A stretch of DNA of 6,114 nucleotides from Devosia sp. Its GTDB lineage: Bacteria; Pseudomonadota; Alphaproteobacteria; Rhizobiales; Devosiaceae. Location: the NCBI GenBank assembly GCA_028290685.1, contig JAQGJI010000231.1, positions 1 to 6,114 on the forward strand, given 5' to 3'. A program made the position numbers and the translations under genes. Under the pieces are notes generated by a model. The model did no database searches. It was not told where the DNA came from and saw nothing but the letters and a program-made list of their open reading frames with translations. Shown here one piece after another: positions 1 through 5,606 of this stretch (positions are counted from its first letter, which is position 1; each line of letters begins with the position of its first letter).

Positions 1-2
1 GC

Positions 3-467
3 ACGCTGCCGGCCATCGGAGCCAGCGGCACGCCGGCTCCGGGACTTGCAGGGCAGCCAGTGCTCGGCGGTGTTCCGGCAAACCAGCAGATGGCTGCGGT
101 TTCCCCGGGCATGACGACCGCTCCGGGCACCCAGCCGGGCGGCTCCGTGGTTTCGCTGGCGCCCCTGACCCAGCCTGGCGCCGGGGGCATGAGCGCTGGC
201 CCCGAAGGGGTGTGGAATGTGGTGGCGGGCTCGTCCCAGTGCCGCCTCAACCTGCCCATGACCGCAAAGGCGGGTACCAGCTATTTCCGCGCTTCGGCTC
301 CTGGATGCACGGTGGCGGGCCTGGCCTCGATCACCGGGTGGCAGCAGGTTGGCAGCCAGCTGCAGCTGTATGATGACAACGGTAATATCGCAGCGTTTCT
401 CGCCCCCAGTGGCGGGCGCTACATCGGCACGATGGGCGGCGGTCAAGCCATTTCCATGGCCCGATAG
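3..467 (+). CDS. omp19: Omp19-family outer-membrane lipoprotein, AprI/Inh protease-inhibitor domain (5' end missing)
   Basis: The frame is open from the first bases of the window to the TAG at 465-467, so the start, signal peptide and lipobox lie upstream. A GTG at 60 is in frame but is not a credible start, because the frame continues through it. Of the 154 visible residues, about the first 65 are a Pro/Gly/Ala/Ser-rich linker without predicted structure. A compact domain follows (about 204-464): GVWNV, a Cys in QCRL (240-242), a second Cys in APGC (306-308), a Trp in TGWQQVG, LYDDNGN, and a GGQAISMAR end. This pattern fits the AprI/Inh inhibitor fold, where the two Cys form a disulfide, and recalls Brucella Omp19 (GVWN, LYD.NG, GGQAV.L.R). 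Omp19 is a surface or periplasmic lipoprotein that inhibits proteases and is an immunogen in Brucella. That this homologue inhibits proteases is inference. The neighbouring zapE-mdh-suc order supports orthology. Confidence 0.85.
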   Translation, partial: TLPAIGASGTPAPGLAGQPVLGGVPANQQMAAVSPGMTTAPGTQPGGSVVSLAPLTQPGAGGMSAGPEGVWNVVAGSSQCRLNLPMTAKAGTSYFRASAPGCTVAGLASITGWQQVGSQLQLYDDNGNIAAFLAPSGGRYIGTMGGGQAISMAR

Positions 468-471
468 TCGT

Positions 472-584
472 CCGGTGAGGCCGGTCTGCAGATCGTAGGC
501 TGCTGCGCTTTTGGTGCTCCCGTACCTTCAGCACGCTGCGCTGCGGTTCTCGCAGACCACCATTTTCGACTCGGCCTCACCTGG
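472..584. repeat. Long inverted-repeat structure between omp19 and zapE
   Basis: GGTGAGGCCG (474-483) is the exact reverse complement of CGGCCTCACC (572-581). With one bulged T at 582, CC (472-473) can also pair with GG (583-584), giving a 12-pair outer stem. Inside it, GGTCTGC (483-489) matches GCAGACC (552-558), GTGCT (514-518) matches AGCAC (530-534), and CTGCG (541-545) could alternatively pair with CGCAG (551-555). There is no T-run after the stem, so it is not a classical intrinsic terminator. No target-site duplication is visible at its ends. It could be a structured 5' leader of zapE, a 3' end of the omp19 message, or a decayed intergenic repeat. The pairing is seen directly; the role is unknown. 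Confidence 0.45.
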
Positions 585-605
585 CTACCGAAAGTCCGCC
601 GTATA

Positions 606-1784
606 GTGTCCGCTGCGTTTCCACATGGATCATCAACTGCCCCCGTCAGTGCCGCTTATGCGGCGCTGGTGGAGGCCGGCTCACTTATGGCTGATCCAGC
701 GCAGGTGGAGGCGGCAGGATCGCTCGACCGGGTGCTGGCGGGGCTGGTTGCCGAGCAGCCGCGGGGGCTATTCGCCCGTTTCTTCGACAAGCCCGAGCCG
801 GTGCAGGGGCTCTATCTGCATGGGGAGGTAGGGCGGGGCAAGACCATGTTGATGGACTTGTTCTTTGACGCGGTGCCGATCGCGCAGAAGCGGCGGGTGC
901 ATTTCCATGAGTTCATGGACGAAATGCATGCTGGCATGGCGGCGTTTCGCAAAAGCCCGAAGGGCCGCAATGCCGATCCGGTCGAGGCCGTGGTCAGGCC
1001 CCTGGTCCAATCGGAATTGCGCCTTTTATGCCTCGATGAATTCCATGTGCACGATATCACCAACGCCATGCTGCTCGACCGGCTGTTCAGCAGGCTGTTT
1101 GCCCAGGGGGTAACGCTGGTGGCCACGTCCAATGTCCTGCCGGACGAGCTTTACAAGGACGGGCTCAACCGCCAACTTTTTGTGCCGTTCATCAGCCTGT
1201 TGAAGAGCCATGTGACGGTCGCGTCGCTGCCGGCGGCGCGGGATTACCGGCGGCTCAAGTTCTCGGGGCAGCAGGTTTACGCCTTTGGAACCGGGCCCGA
1301 AGTGCGGGCCGAAATCGACCGGTTGTGGCTGCGGATCACGGGCGGCGTCGCGGGCAAGCCGGGCACGGTGGAAAGTACCGGGCGGCAGATCGAGGTGCGG
1401 CTCGTGGCCATGGGCGCTGCGCGATTTGGGTTTTCCGATCTGTGCGAAAAGCCGCTGGGGTCGCGCGACTTCGTGCGCATTGCTCACGTCTTTGATTCGC
1501 TGGTGATCGACGACATCCCGCAAATGGACCGCACCAGGTCCGATGCTGCCAAGCGGTTTATTCTGTTGATCGACACTCTGTACGATCGCGGCGTCAAGCT
1601 TGGGGCAAGCTTTGCCGTGCCGCTGGATCAGCTGGCCCAGGACGACAGGACGGCCTTTGAGTTTGCGCGCACCATATCGCGGCTCGATGAAATGCAGTCC
1701 GAGGACTATCTGAGCCGGGGACTGCGGGACGCTGGTGACGCAGCGCCCGAATTTGCCACGTCGGCGACGTCACCCCAGGCTTAG
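606..1784 (+). CDS. zapE: Cell division protein ZapE (AFG1-like P-loop ATPase)
   Basis: This 392-residue protein is close in length to E. coli ZapE (about 375). Motifs in order: an N-terminal Y18..L21...G25....D30..Q33 pattern typical of the family; Walker A GEVGRGKT (73-80); HFHEFM (99-104); Walker B LRLLCLDEF (138-146, D144 and E145 catalytic); a sensor-like TLVATSNVLPDELY (170-183); DGLNR (185-189) with a candidate arginine finger at R189; and the C-terminal signature FEFARTISRLDEMQSEDYL (351-369). In E. coli, ZapE is a cytoplasmic ATPase that associates with the Z-ring under stress; mitochondrial AFG1/LACE1 proteins handle misfolded respiratory subunits. The start is GTG at 606. The only other plausible start, ATG at 687, would remove the conserved Y18/L21/G25 segment. 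No clear Shine-Dalgarno sequence precedes 606, so translation initiation may be weak. The last 20 or so residues are a low-complexity Ala/Ser/Thr tail. Confidence 0.93.
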   Translation: MSAAFPHGSSTAPVSAAYAALVEAGSLMADPAQVEAAGSLDRVLAGLVAEQPRGLFARFFDKPEPVQGLYLHGEVGRGKTMLMDLFFDAVPIAQKRRVHFHEFMDEMHAGMAAFRKSPKGRNADPVEAVVRPLVQSELRLLCLDEFHVHDITNAMLLDRLFSRLFAQGVTLVATSNVLPDELYKDGLNRQLFVPFISLLKSHVTVASLPAARDYRRLKFSGQQVYAFGTGPEVRAEIDRLWLRITGGVAGKPGTVESTGRQIEVRLVAMGAARFGFSDLCEKPLGSRDFVRIAHVFDSLVIDDIPQMDRTRSDAAKRFILLIDTLYDRGVKLGASFAVPLDQLAQDDRTAFEFARTISRLDEMQSEDYLSRGLRDAGDAAPEFATSATSPQA

Positions 1785-1815
1785 CCGGTGCCTGTCCTTG
1801 AGATTTCGCCGGTAG

Positions 1816-1832
1816 CCCCCGCTTTTGCGGGG
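1816..1832 (+). terminator. Candidate hairpin after zapE (no U-tract)
   Basis: CCCCGC (1817-1822) and GCGGGG (1827-1832) form a perfect 6-pair GC stem closed by a TTTT loop, 33 bases after the zapE stop. No T-run follows (ATGAAACGG), so it would be a non-canonical terminator or an RNA-stability hairpin. It could also be a single palindrome of an intergenic repeat. The rest of the 1785-2008 gap holds only weak long-range complementarity, for example CCCTTCG (1895-1901) with CGAAGGG (1933-1939), and no convincing small gene. Confidence 0.35.
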
Positions 1833-1944
1833 ATGAAACGGCTTGGGCGGAAGGGTCGCCCCAGCAAGCTTTCTGTTTGCCCATCCGGCACGGCCCCTTC
1901 GCCCATCGGCAAGGCCCAAAGAGCGCTTTAGACGAAGGGTTCAC

Positions 1945-1973
1945 TTGCCCCTCCCCGCCGACAGGGTTAAGAG
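1945..1973 (+). promoter_or_regulatory. Weak candidate promoter for mdh
   Basis: TTGCCC (1945-1950), preceded by C as in many alphaproteobacterial -35 boxes, is followed after 17 bases by TAAGAG (1968-1973). The -10 match is poor (3 of 6). Its position, 35-60 bases before the mdh start and downstream of the hairpin at 1816-1832, suits a separate mdh-suc promoter. This is a suggestion only. Confidence 0.2.
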
Positions 1974-2000
1974 GTGCGCCAAATCAACGCAGACGGGGAT

Positions 2001-2005
2001 GAGGA
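2001..2005 (+). promoter_or_regulatory. Ribosome binding site of mdh
   Basis: GAGGA at 2001-2005 lies just before the ATG at 2009. It is the best Shine-Dalgarno match in this gap and supports that start, which also gives the normal family N-terminus MARKKIALIGSG. Confidence 0.7.
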
Positions 2006-2008
2006 CAT

Positions 2009-2971
2009 ATGGCGCGCAAGAAGATCGCACTTATCGGCTCGGGTCAGATCGGGGGCACTTTGGCCCATCTGGCGGCCCTTAAGGACCTTGGCGACATCGT
2101 GTTGTTTGATATTGTCGATGGCGTGCCTCAGGGCAAGGCGCTCGACATATCCCAGTCGGCTCCTGTGGAAGGCTATGATGCCAAGATCACCGGCACGTCC
2201 AAATATGAAGATCTGAGAGACGCCGACGTGGTGATCGTCACTGCCGGCGTGCCGCGCAAGCCGGGCATGAGCCGCGACGATCTGCTGGAAATCAACCTCA
2301 AGGTGATGGAGCAGGTGGGCGCCGGCATTGCCAAATATGCGCCAAAAGCCTTTGTTATCTGCATCACCAACCCGCTCGATGCTATGGTCTGGGCCCTGCA
2401 GAAATTTTCGGGGCTGCCGACCAATCGTGTGATCGGCATGGCGGGCGTACTGGATTCCTCGCGGTTCGTACATTTCATCGCCGATGAGCTTCAGGTCTCG
2501 GTGGAAGACATCAATGCCTTCGTGCTGGGCGGTCATGGCGATACCATGGTGCCGTTGGCGCGCTATTCGACGGTTGCGGGTATTCCGCTGACCGACATCG
2601 TCAAGATGGGCTGGATGAGCCGGGAGAAGCTCGACAGCATCATCCAGCGTACACGCGATGGCGGGGCAGAAATCGTCGGACTGCTCAAGACGGGTTCCGC
2701 GTTTTATGCGCCGGCGACGTCCGCCATTGCGATGGCCGAGAGCTATCTCAAGGACAAAAAGCGCGTCCTGCCAGCGGCCGCCTATCTGGACGGGCAGTAT
2801 GGCGTCAAGGGCACCTATGTCGGCGTGCCGGTGGTGATCGGGGCCGGTGGCGCCGAGAGGATCATCGAGATCGCGCTGAACGCGGCCGAGCAGAAGGCGT
2901 TCGACAAATCGGTTGGCGCCGTGGAAGGCCTGATCGAGGCGTGCAAGAAGATCGCACCCAAGCTGGCTTAG
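2009..2971 (+). CDS. mdh: Malate dehydrogenase (NAD-dependent, LDH-like type)
   Basis: Mdh oxidises (S)-malate to oxaloacetate with NAD+ in the cytoplasmic TCA cycle. The protein is 320 residues, the usual length for the LDH-like MDH group of alphaproteobacteria. The Rossmann loop is GSGQIGG (10-16), and the acidic residue at the end of strand 2 (D34 in LFDIVDG) indicates NAD rather than NADP. Substrate and catalytic residues fall in place: R83 in GVPRKPG (malate-specifying, where LDH has Gln), R89, N121 in ITNPLD, D149 and R152 in GVLDSSRF, and the catalytic base H176 in GGHGDTMVPL. The frame is intact and ends in KIAPKLA. It sits 224 bases after zapE and 162 bases before sucC, with a REP-like element in that second gap. 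The order mdh-sucCD-sucA is a standard alphaproteobacterial TCA cluster, which suggests co-expression with the suc genes. Confidence 0.98.
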   Translation: MARKKIALIGSGQIGGTLAHLAALKDLGDIVLFDIVDGVPQGKALDISQSAPVEGYDAKITGTSKYEDLRDADVVIVTAGVPRKPGMSRDDLLEINLKVMEQVGAGIAKYAPKAFVICITNPLDAMVWALQKFSGLPTNRVIGMAGVLDSSRFVHFIADELQVSVEDINAFVLGGHGDTMVPLARYSTVAGIPLTDIVKMGWMSREKLDSIIQRTRDGGAEIVGLLKTGSAFYAPATSAIAMAESYLKDKKRVLPAAAYLDGQYGVKGTYVGVPVVIGAGGAERIIEIALNAAEQKAFDKSVGAVEGLIEACKKIAPKLA

Positions 2972-2993
2972 TCATAATACTGCGCGCGTCGTC

Positions 2994-3058
2994 ACCACCG
3001 GGCGGGTCCCGGTGGTCCACTCCACCCAAAGGTGGATTGCCGGCACGAGCCCGGCAAT
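2994..3058. repeat. REP-like double-palindrome intergenic element, copy 1 (mdh-sucC gap)
   Basis: The first 23-base palindrome is ACCACCGGG (2994-3002), a 5-base loop, then CCCGGTGGT (3008-3016). The second is ATTGCCGG (3036-3043), a 7-base loop, then CCGGCAAT (3051-3058). Between them TCCACC-CAAA-GGTGGA (3021-3036) forms a small third hairpin. Read in reverse complement, the second palindrome aligns without gaps to the first with 9 differences in 23; six of these are three compensatory base-pair changes (positions 2/22, 3/21, 4/20). The + strand reading of this stretch gives a MDCRHEPGNDDG peptide, a sequence of the kind often mis-annotated from such repeats. Layout and the GGCAATGACG right edge match copy 2. 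A role in message processing or 3'-end stability is inference. Confidence 0.8.
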
Positions 3059-3122
3059 GACGATGGTTGGGGAAAATCGAGCCCGCCAAGCGGTCGGTTC
3101 CCACCTATTCTAAACCCACTCC

Positions 3123-3128
3123 GGGGGA
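3123..3128 (+). promoter_or_regulatory. Ribosome binding site that fixes the sucC start
   Basis: GGGGGA lies 5 bases before the ATG at 3134. The same frame is open upstream to a GTG at 3032, but that would add 34 residues encoded by the repeat element. The Shine-Dalgarno sequence and the conserved MNIHEHQAKELL start settle on 3134. Confidence 0.7.
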
Positions 3129-3133
3129 TACAA

Positions 3134-4333
3134 ATGAACATCCACGAACATCAGGCTAAAGAGTTGTTGAAGTCCTACGGCGCGCCGGTGGCGCAGGGCG
3201 TGGCAATCTTTTCCGCCGATGAGGCCGAGGCGGCAGCGCGCCAGCTTCCCGGGCCGCTCTATGTGGTCAAGTCGCAGATCCATGCGGGCGGTCGCGGCAA
3301 GGGGAAGTTCAAGGAACTGGGCCCCGATGCCAAGGGCGGCGTGCGCCTGGCCAAGACCGTTGAAGATGTTGTTGCGTTCTCCAGGGAGATGCTGGGCAAC
3401 ACGCTGGTGACCAAGCAGACCGGCGACGCCGGCAAGCAGGTCAACCGGCTGTATATCGAGGATGGCGCTGACATTGCGCGTGAGCTTTATTGCTCGCTGC
3501 TGGTCGATCGCGCCACTGGCCGGGTGTCGTTTGTGGTGTCCACCGAAGGCGGCATGGATATCGAGGCGGTTGCCGAGCATACGCCCGAAAAGATCATCAC
3601 CGTCGACATCGATCCCACTGCCGGTGTGACCGAAACCAATATCGGCGAGATCGTTGCCGCGCTGCAGCTTGAAGGCGATGCCAAGGCCGATGCAGCCACC
3701 TTGTTCCCGATCCTTTACAAGGCGTTCACCGAGACGGACATGAGCCTGCTCGAAGTGAACCCGCTGATCGTGATGACCGACGGGCATCTGCGCGTGCTGG
3801 ACGCCAAGGTGAGCTTCGACAACAACGCCGCATTCCGCCACGAAGAACTCAAGCCCCTGCGCGACCTGTCGGAAGAAGACGCCAAGGAAATCGAAGCGTC
3901 CAAGTACGACCTTGCCTATGTGGCGCTGGATGGCAACATCGGGTGCATGGTCAATGGTGCCGGGCTTGCGATGTCCACCATGGACATCATCAAGCTTTAC
4001 GGTGCCGAGCCGGCGAACTTCCTCGACGTGGGCGGTGGCGCGTCCAAGGAGAAGGTGACGGCCGCCTTCAAGATCATCACGGCCGATCCGGCGGTAAAGG
4101 GCATCCTGGTCAATATCTTCGGCGGCATCATGCGCTGCGACGTGATCGCCGAAGGCGTGATCGCTGCGGTCAAGGAAGTGGGGCTGCAAGTTCCGCTGGT
4201 GGTGCGCCTCGAAGGCACCAATGTGAAAGAGGGCAAGGCCATTCTGGATCAGTCCGGCCTGAACGTGATTTCGGCCGACGACCTCGACGATGCGGCGCAG
4301 AAGATCGTCGCTGCCGTCAAGCAAGCCGCCTAA
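3134..4333 (+). CDS. sucC: Succinyl-CoA synthetase (ADP-forming) beta subunit
   Basis: SucC carries the nucleotide-binding half of succinyl-CoA synthetase, which converts succinyl-CoA, phosphate and NDP to succinate, CoA and NTP; it works as a complex with SucD. The protein is 399 residues (E. coli 388). It begins with the typical MNIHEHQAKELLKSYG. The ATP-grasp region spans about residues 2-225, with K46 and the glycine-rich GGRGKG (52-57), and Mg-nucleotide ligands N209 (LLEVNPL) and D223 (VLDAKV), equivalent to E. coli N199 and D213. The ligase domain follows, with NGAGLAMSTMD (274-284), FLDVGGGASKEKV and NIFGGIMRCD, the loop that contacts the alpha subunit's phosphohistidine. The frame is intact. 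sucD begins 25 bases after the stop, so the two subunits are surely co-transcribed. Whether the enzyme prefers ATP or GTP cannot be read with confidence from the sequence. Confidence 0.98.
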   Translation: MNIHEHQAKELLKSYGAPVAQGVAIFSADEAEAAARQLPGPLYVVKSQIHAGGRGKGKFKELGPDAKGGVRLAKTVEDVVAFSREMLGNTLVTKQTGDAGKQVNRLYIEDGADIARELYCSLLVDRATGRVSFVVSTEGGMDIEAVAEHTPEKIITVDIDPTAGVTETNIGEIVAALQLEGDAKADAATLFPILYKAFTETDMSLLEVNPLIVMTDGHLRVLDAKVSFDNNAAFRHEELKPLRDLSEEDAKEIEASKYDLAYVALDGNIGCMVNGAGLAMSTMDIIKLYGAEPANFLDVGGGASKEKVTAAFKIITADPAVKGILVNIFGGIMRCDVIAEGVIAAVKEVGLQVPLVVRLEGTNVKEGKAILDQSGLNVISADDLDDAAQKIVAAVKQAA

Positions 4334-4341
4334 CGCCCCGC

Positions 4342-4349
4342 AAGAGAGA
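4342..4349 (+). promoter_or_regulatory. Ribosome binding site that fixes the sucD start
   Basis: AAGAGAGA lies 9 bases before the ATG at 4359, in the 25-base sucC-sucD gap. An in-frame extension to 4290 overlaps the end of sucC and encodes an Arg-rich, non-conserved leader, so 4359 (MSILVNKDTKVLVQG) is the start. Confidence 0.6.
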
Positions 4350-4358
4350 TTCAAACCC

Positions 4359-5267
4359 ATGTCGATTCTCGTCAATAAAGACACCAAGGTTCTCGTTCAG
4401 GGCCTCACCGGCAAGACCGGCACGTTTCACACTGAGCAGGCGCTGGCCTATTACGGCACCAAGATGGTTGGTGGCGTGAACCCCAAGAAGGCAGGCGAGA
4501 CCTGGACCTCCGGTCTGGACGGATCGGCATCGCTGCCGGTTTATGCCAGTGTCGCTGAAGGCAAGGAAAAGACCGGCGCCAACGCGTCGGTGATCTATGT
4601 GCCGCCTCCGGGTGCGGCCGCTGCCATCGAGGAAGCAATCGATGCGGAAATCCCGCTGATCGTGTGCATCACCGAAGGCGTGCCAGTGCTCGACATGGTG
4701 CGGGTCAAGGCAAAGCTTGCCAAGAGCAAGTCGCGCCTGATCGGGCCGAACTGCCCAGGCGTTTTGACGCCCGAAGAATGCAAGATCGGCATCATGCCTG
4801 GCTCGATCTTTTCCAAGGGCTCGGTCGGTATTGTTTCTCGCTCCGGCACGCTTACCTATGAAGCCGTGTTCCAGACCACCAATGAAGGGCTTGGCCAGAC
4901 TACGGCTGTCGGCATCGGCGGCGATCCGGTCAAGGGCACCGAGTTCATCGACATGCTCGAAATGTTCCTTGCCGACGAGGCCACCAAGTCGATCATCATG
5001 ATCGGCGAAATCGGTGGCTCGGCCGAGGAAGAAGCCGCGCAGTTCCTGATCGATGAAGCCAAGCGCGGTCGCAAAAAGCCGATGGCGGGCTTTATTGCCG
5101 GACTGACGGCGCCAAAGGGACGCACCATGGGCCATGCTGGCGCCGTAATTTCGGGTGGTAAAGGCGGCGCGGAAGACAAGATCGCGGCGATGGAAGCCGC
5201 AGGGATTCGCGTTGCCAAATCCCCAGCCCGGATCGGGCGCACGCTGGCTGAGCTCTTGAAGGGATAA
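4359..5267 (+). CDS. sucD: Succinyl-CoA synthetase alpha subunit
   Basis: SucD binds CoA and carries the phosphorylated histidine of succinyl-CoA synthetase, passing phosphate to the nucleotide held by SucC. It has 302 residues (E. coli 289; alphaproteobacterial forms run near 300). Motifs: CoA-binding Rossmann segment with VQGLTGKTGTFH (13-24), VPPPGAAAAIEEA (81-93), ITEGVPVLDM (104-113), LIGPNCPGVLTPEECKIGIMP (127-147), SRSGTLTYE (160-168) and GIGGDPVKGTEFID (185-198). The phosphohistidine is H259 in TMGHAGAVISGGKGGAEDK, and the supporting glutamate is E217 in GEIGG. All expected residues are present and the frame is intact. The gene is followed by a 339-base gap containing a REP-like element, which may lower or separate expression of sucA from sucCD. 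Confidence 0.98.
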   Translation: MSILVNKDTKVLVQGLTGKTGTFHTEQALAYYGTKMVGGVNPKKAGETWTSGLDGSASLPVYASVAEGKEKTGANASVIYVPPPGAAAAIEEAIDAEIPLIVCITEGVPVLDMVRVKAKLAKSKSRLIGPNCPGVLTPEECKIGIMPGSIFSKGSVGIVSRSGTLTYEAVFQTTNEGLGQTTAVGIGGDPVKGTEFIDMLEMFLADEATKSIIMIGEIGGSAEEEAAQFLIDEAKRGRKKPMAGFIAGLTAPKGRTMGHAGAVISGGKGGAEDKIAAMEAAGIRVAKSPARIGRTLAELLKG

Positions 5268-5287
5268 GGCGCAGCCTGCTGACCGCC

Positions 5288-5357
5288 ATCACCCGGCTTG
5301 TCCGGGTGATCCGGCAGTGCCTGGACAAAGAGGGATTGCCCGGACAGGCCGGGCAAT
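5288..5357. repeat. REP-like double-palindrome intergenic element, copy 2 (sucD-sucA gap)
   Basis: The first 23-base palindrome is ATCACCCGG (5288-5296), loop CTTGT, CCGGGTGAT (5302-5310). The second is ATTGCCCGG (5335-5343), loop ACAGG, CCGGGCAAT (5349-5357). Both have perfect 9-pair stems. In reverse complement the second matches the first at 18 of 23 positions; four of the five differences are two compensatory pairs (positions 3/21 and 4/20), and the fifth is in the loop. The 24-base spacer compares with 19 bases in copy 1. The element starts 21 bases after the sucD stop, so its hairpins could stabilise or end the sucCD message; there is no T-run for a classical terminator. The head-to-head arrangement recalls bacterial interspersed mosaic (REP/BIME) elements. 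Confidence 0.85.
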
Positions 5358-5512
5358 GACGGCGGAAATGCTCGGCTTCTTGCCCGCAAGTCGGTCGCGC
5401 TTCGGACACACAATGGTGCTAGCCATTGGCGTTCGCGGTGGCAACACAATCCAGTGAGCTGCGGGGCCAAACGGCGCCACAAGGCTTAACAGGATACAAA
5501 GGAAAAACGGGC

Positions 5513-5536
5513 AATAGTTCGCGAATTGTTTTGACC
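5513..5536. promoter_or_regulatory. Palindrome next to a -35-like box upstream of sucA
   Basis: TTCGCGAA (5518-5525) is a perfect 8-base palindrome inside an imperfect 18-base one (5513-5530, 7 of 9 pairs). It directly abuts TTGACC (5531-5536), a good match to a -35 box. A repressor or activator site at a sucA promoter would look like this. However, the bases 17 downstream (TTGGCC) are a poor -10, and TATTAG at 5540-5545 is too close to serve as one. The transcription factor cannot be named. Confidence 0.25.
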
Positions 5537-5606
5537 GTGTATTAGGCTGGCGATTGGCCGGTTCGACAAGAAGGATGGCGGGGCGTTGGCCTCGCGGCAA
5601 AAAGCG

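Larger units (their letters stand above)
5268..5606. other. Long sucD-sucA intergenic region
   Basis: These 339 bases hold no convincing gene. From left to right they contain the REP-like element (5288-5357), about 150 bases without a clear signal, an imperfect palindrome centred at 5521/5522, a TTGACC box (5531-5536), and a purine-rich stretch before the sucA ATG. The gap is far longer than the 25 bases between sucC and sucD, leaving room for a sucA promoter or a regulatory leader. I could not find a good -10 box at the right spacing from TTGACC. Confidence 0.6.

Noticed and set aside
472..584. Miniature transposon (MITE) with terminal inverted repeats
   Set aside because: The ends are inverted but no target-site duplication flanks them, and no second copy is present in the window to compare.
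1816..1832. Classical intrinsic terminator after zapE
   Set aside because: The stem is strong but the downstream bases are ATGAAACGG, with no T-run, so it was kept only as a low-confidence hairpin.
1843..2082. Possible small + strand gene between zapE and mdh
   Set aside because: It overlaps the mdh start in another frame, has no ribosome site and its product is not recognisable.
2994..3058. CRISPR-like or tRNA-like structure in the mdh-sucC gap
   Set aside because: There are only two inverted palindromes and no regular direct repeats with spacers; no tRNA arms or CCA-type acceptor are present.
3110..4387. 425-codon open frame on the - strand covering all of sucC
   Set aside because: It mirrors sucC codon for codon, its product matches no family I know, and long antisense frames are common opposite GC-rich genes with strong third-position bias.
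4317..5135. 272-codon open frame on the - strand over sucD
   Set aside because: It is an antisense shadow of sucD with a His/Arg/Gly-rich, low-quality translation.
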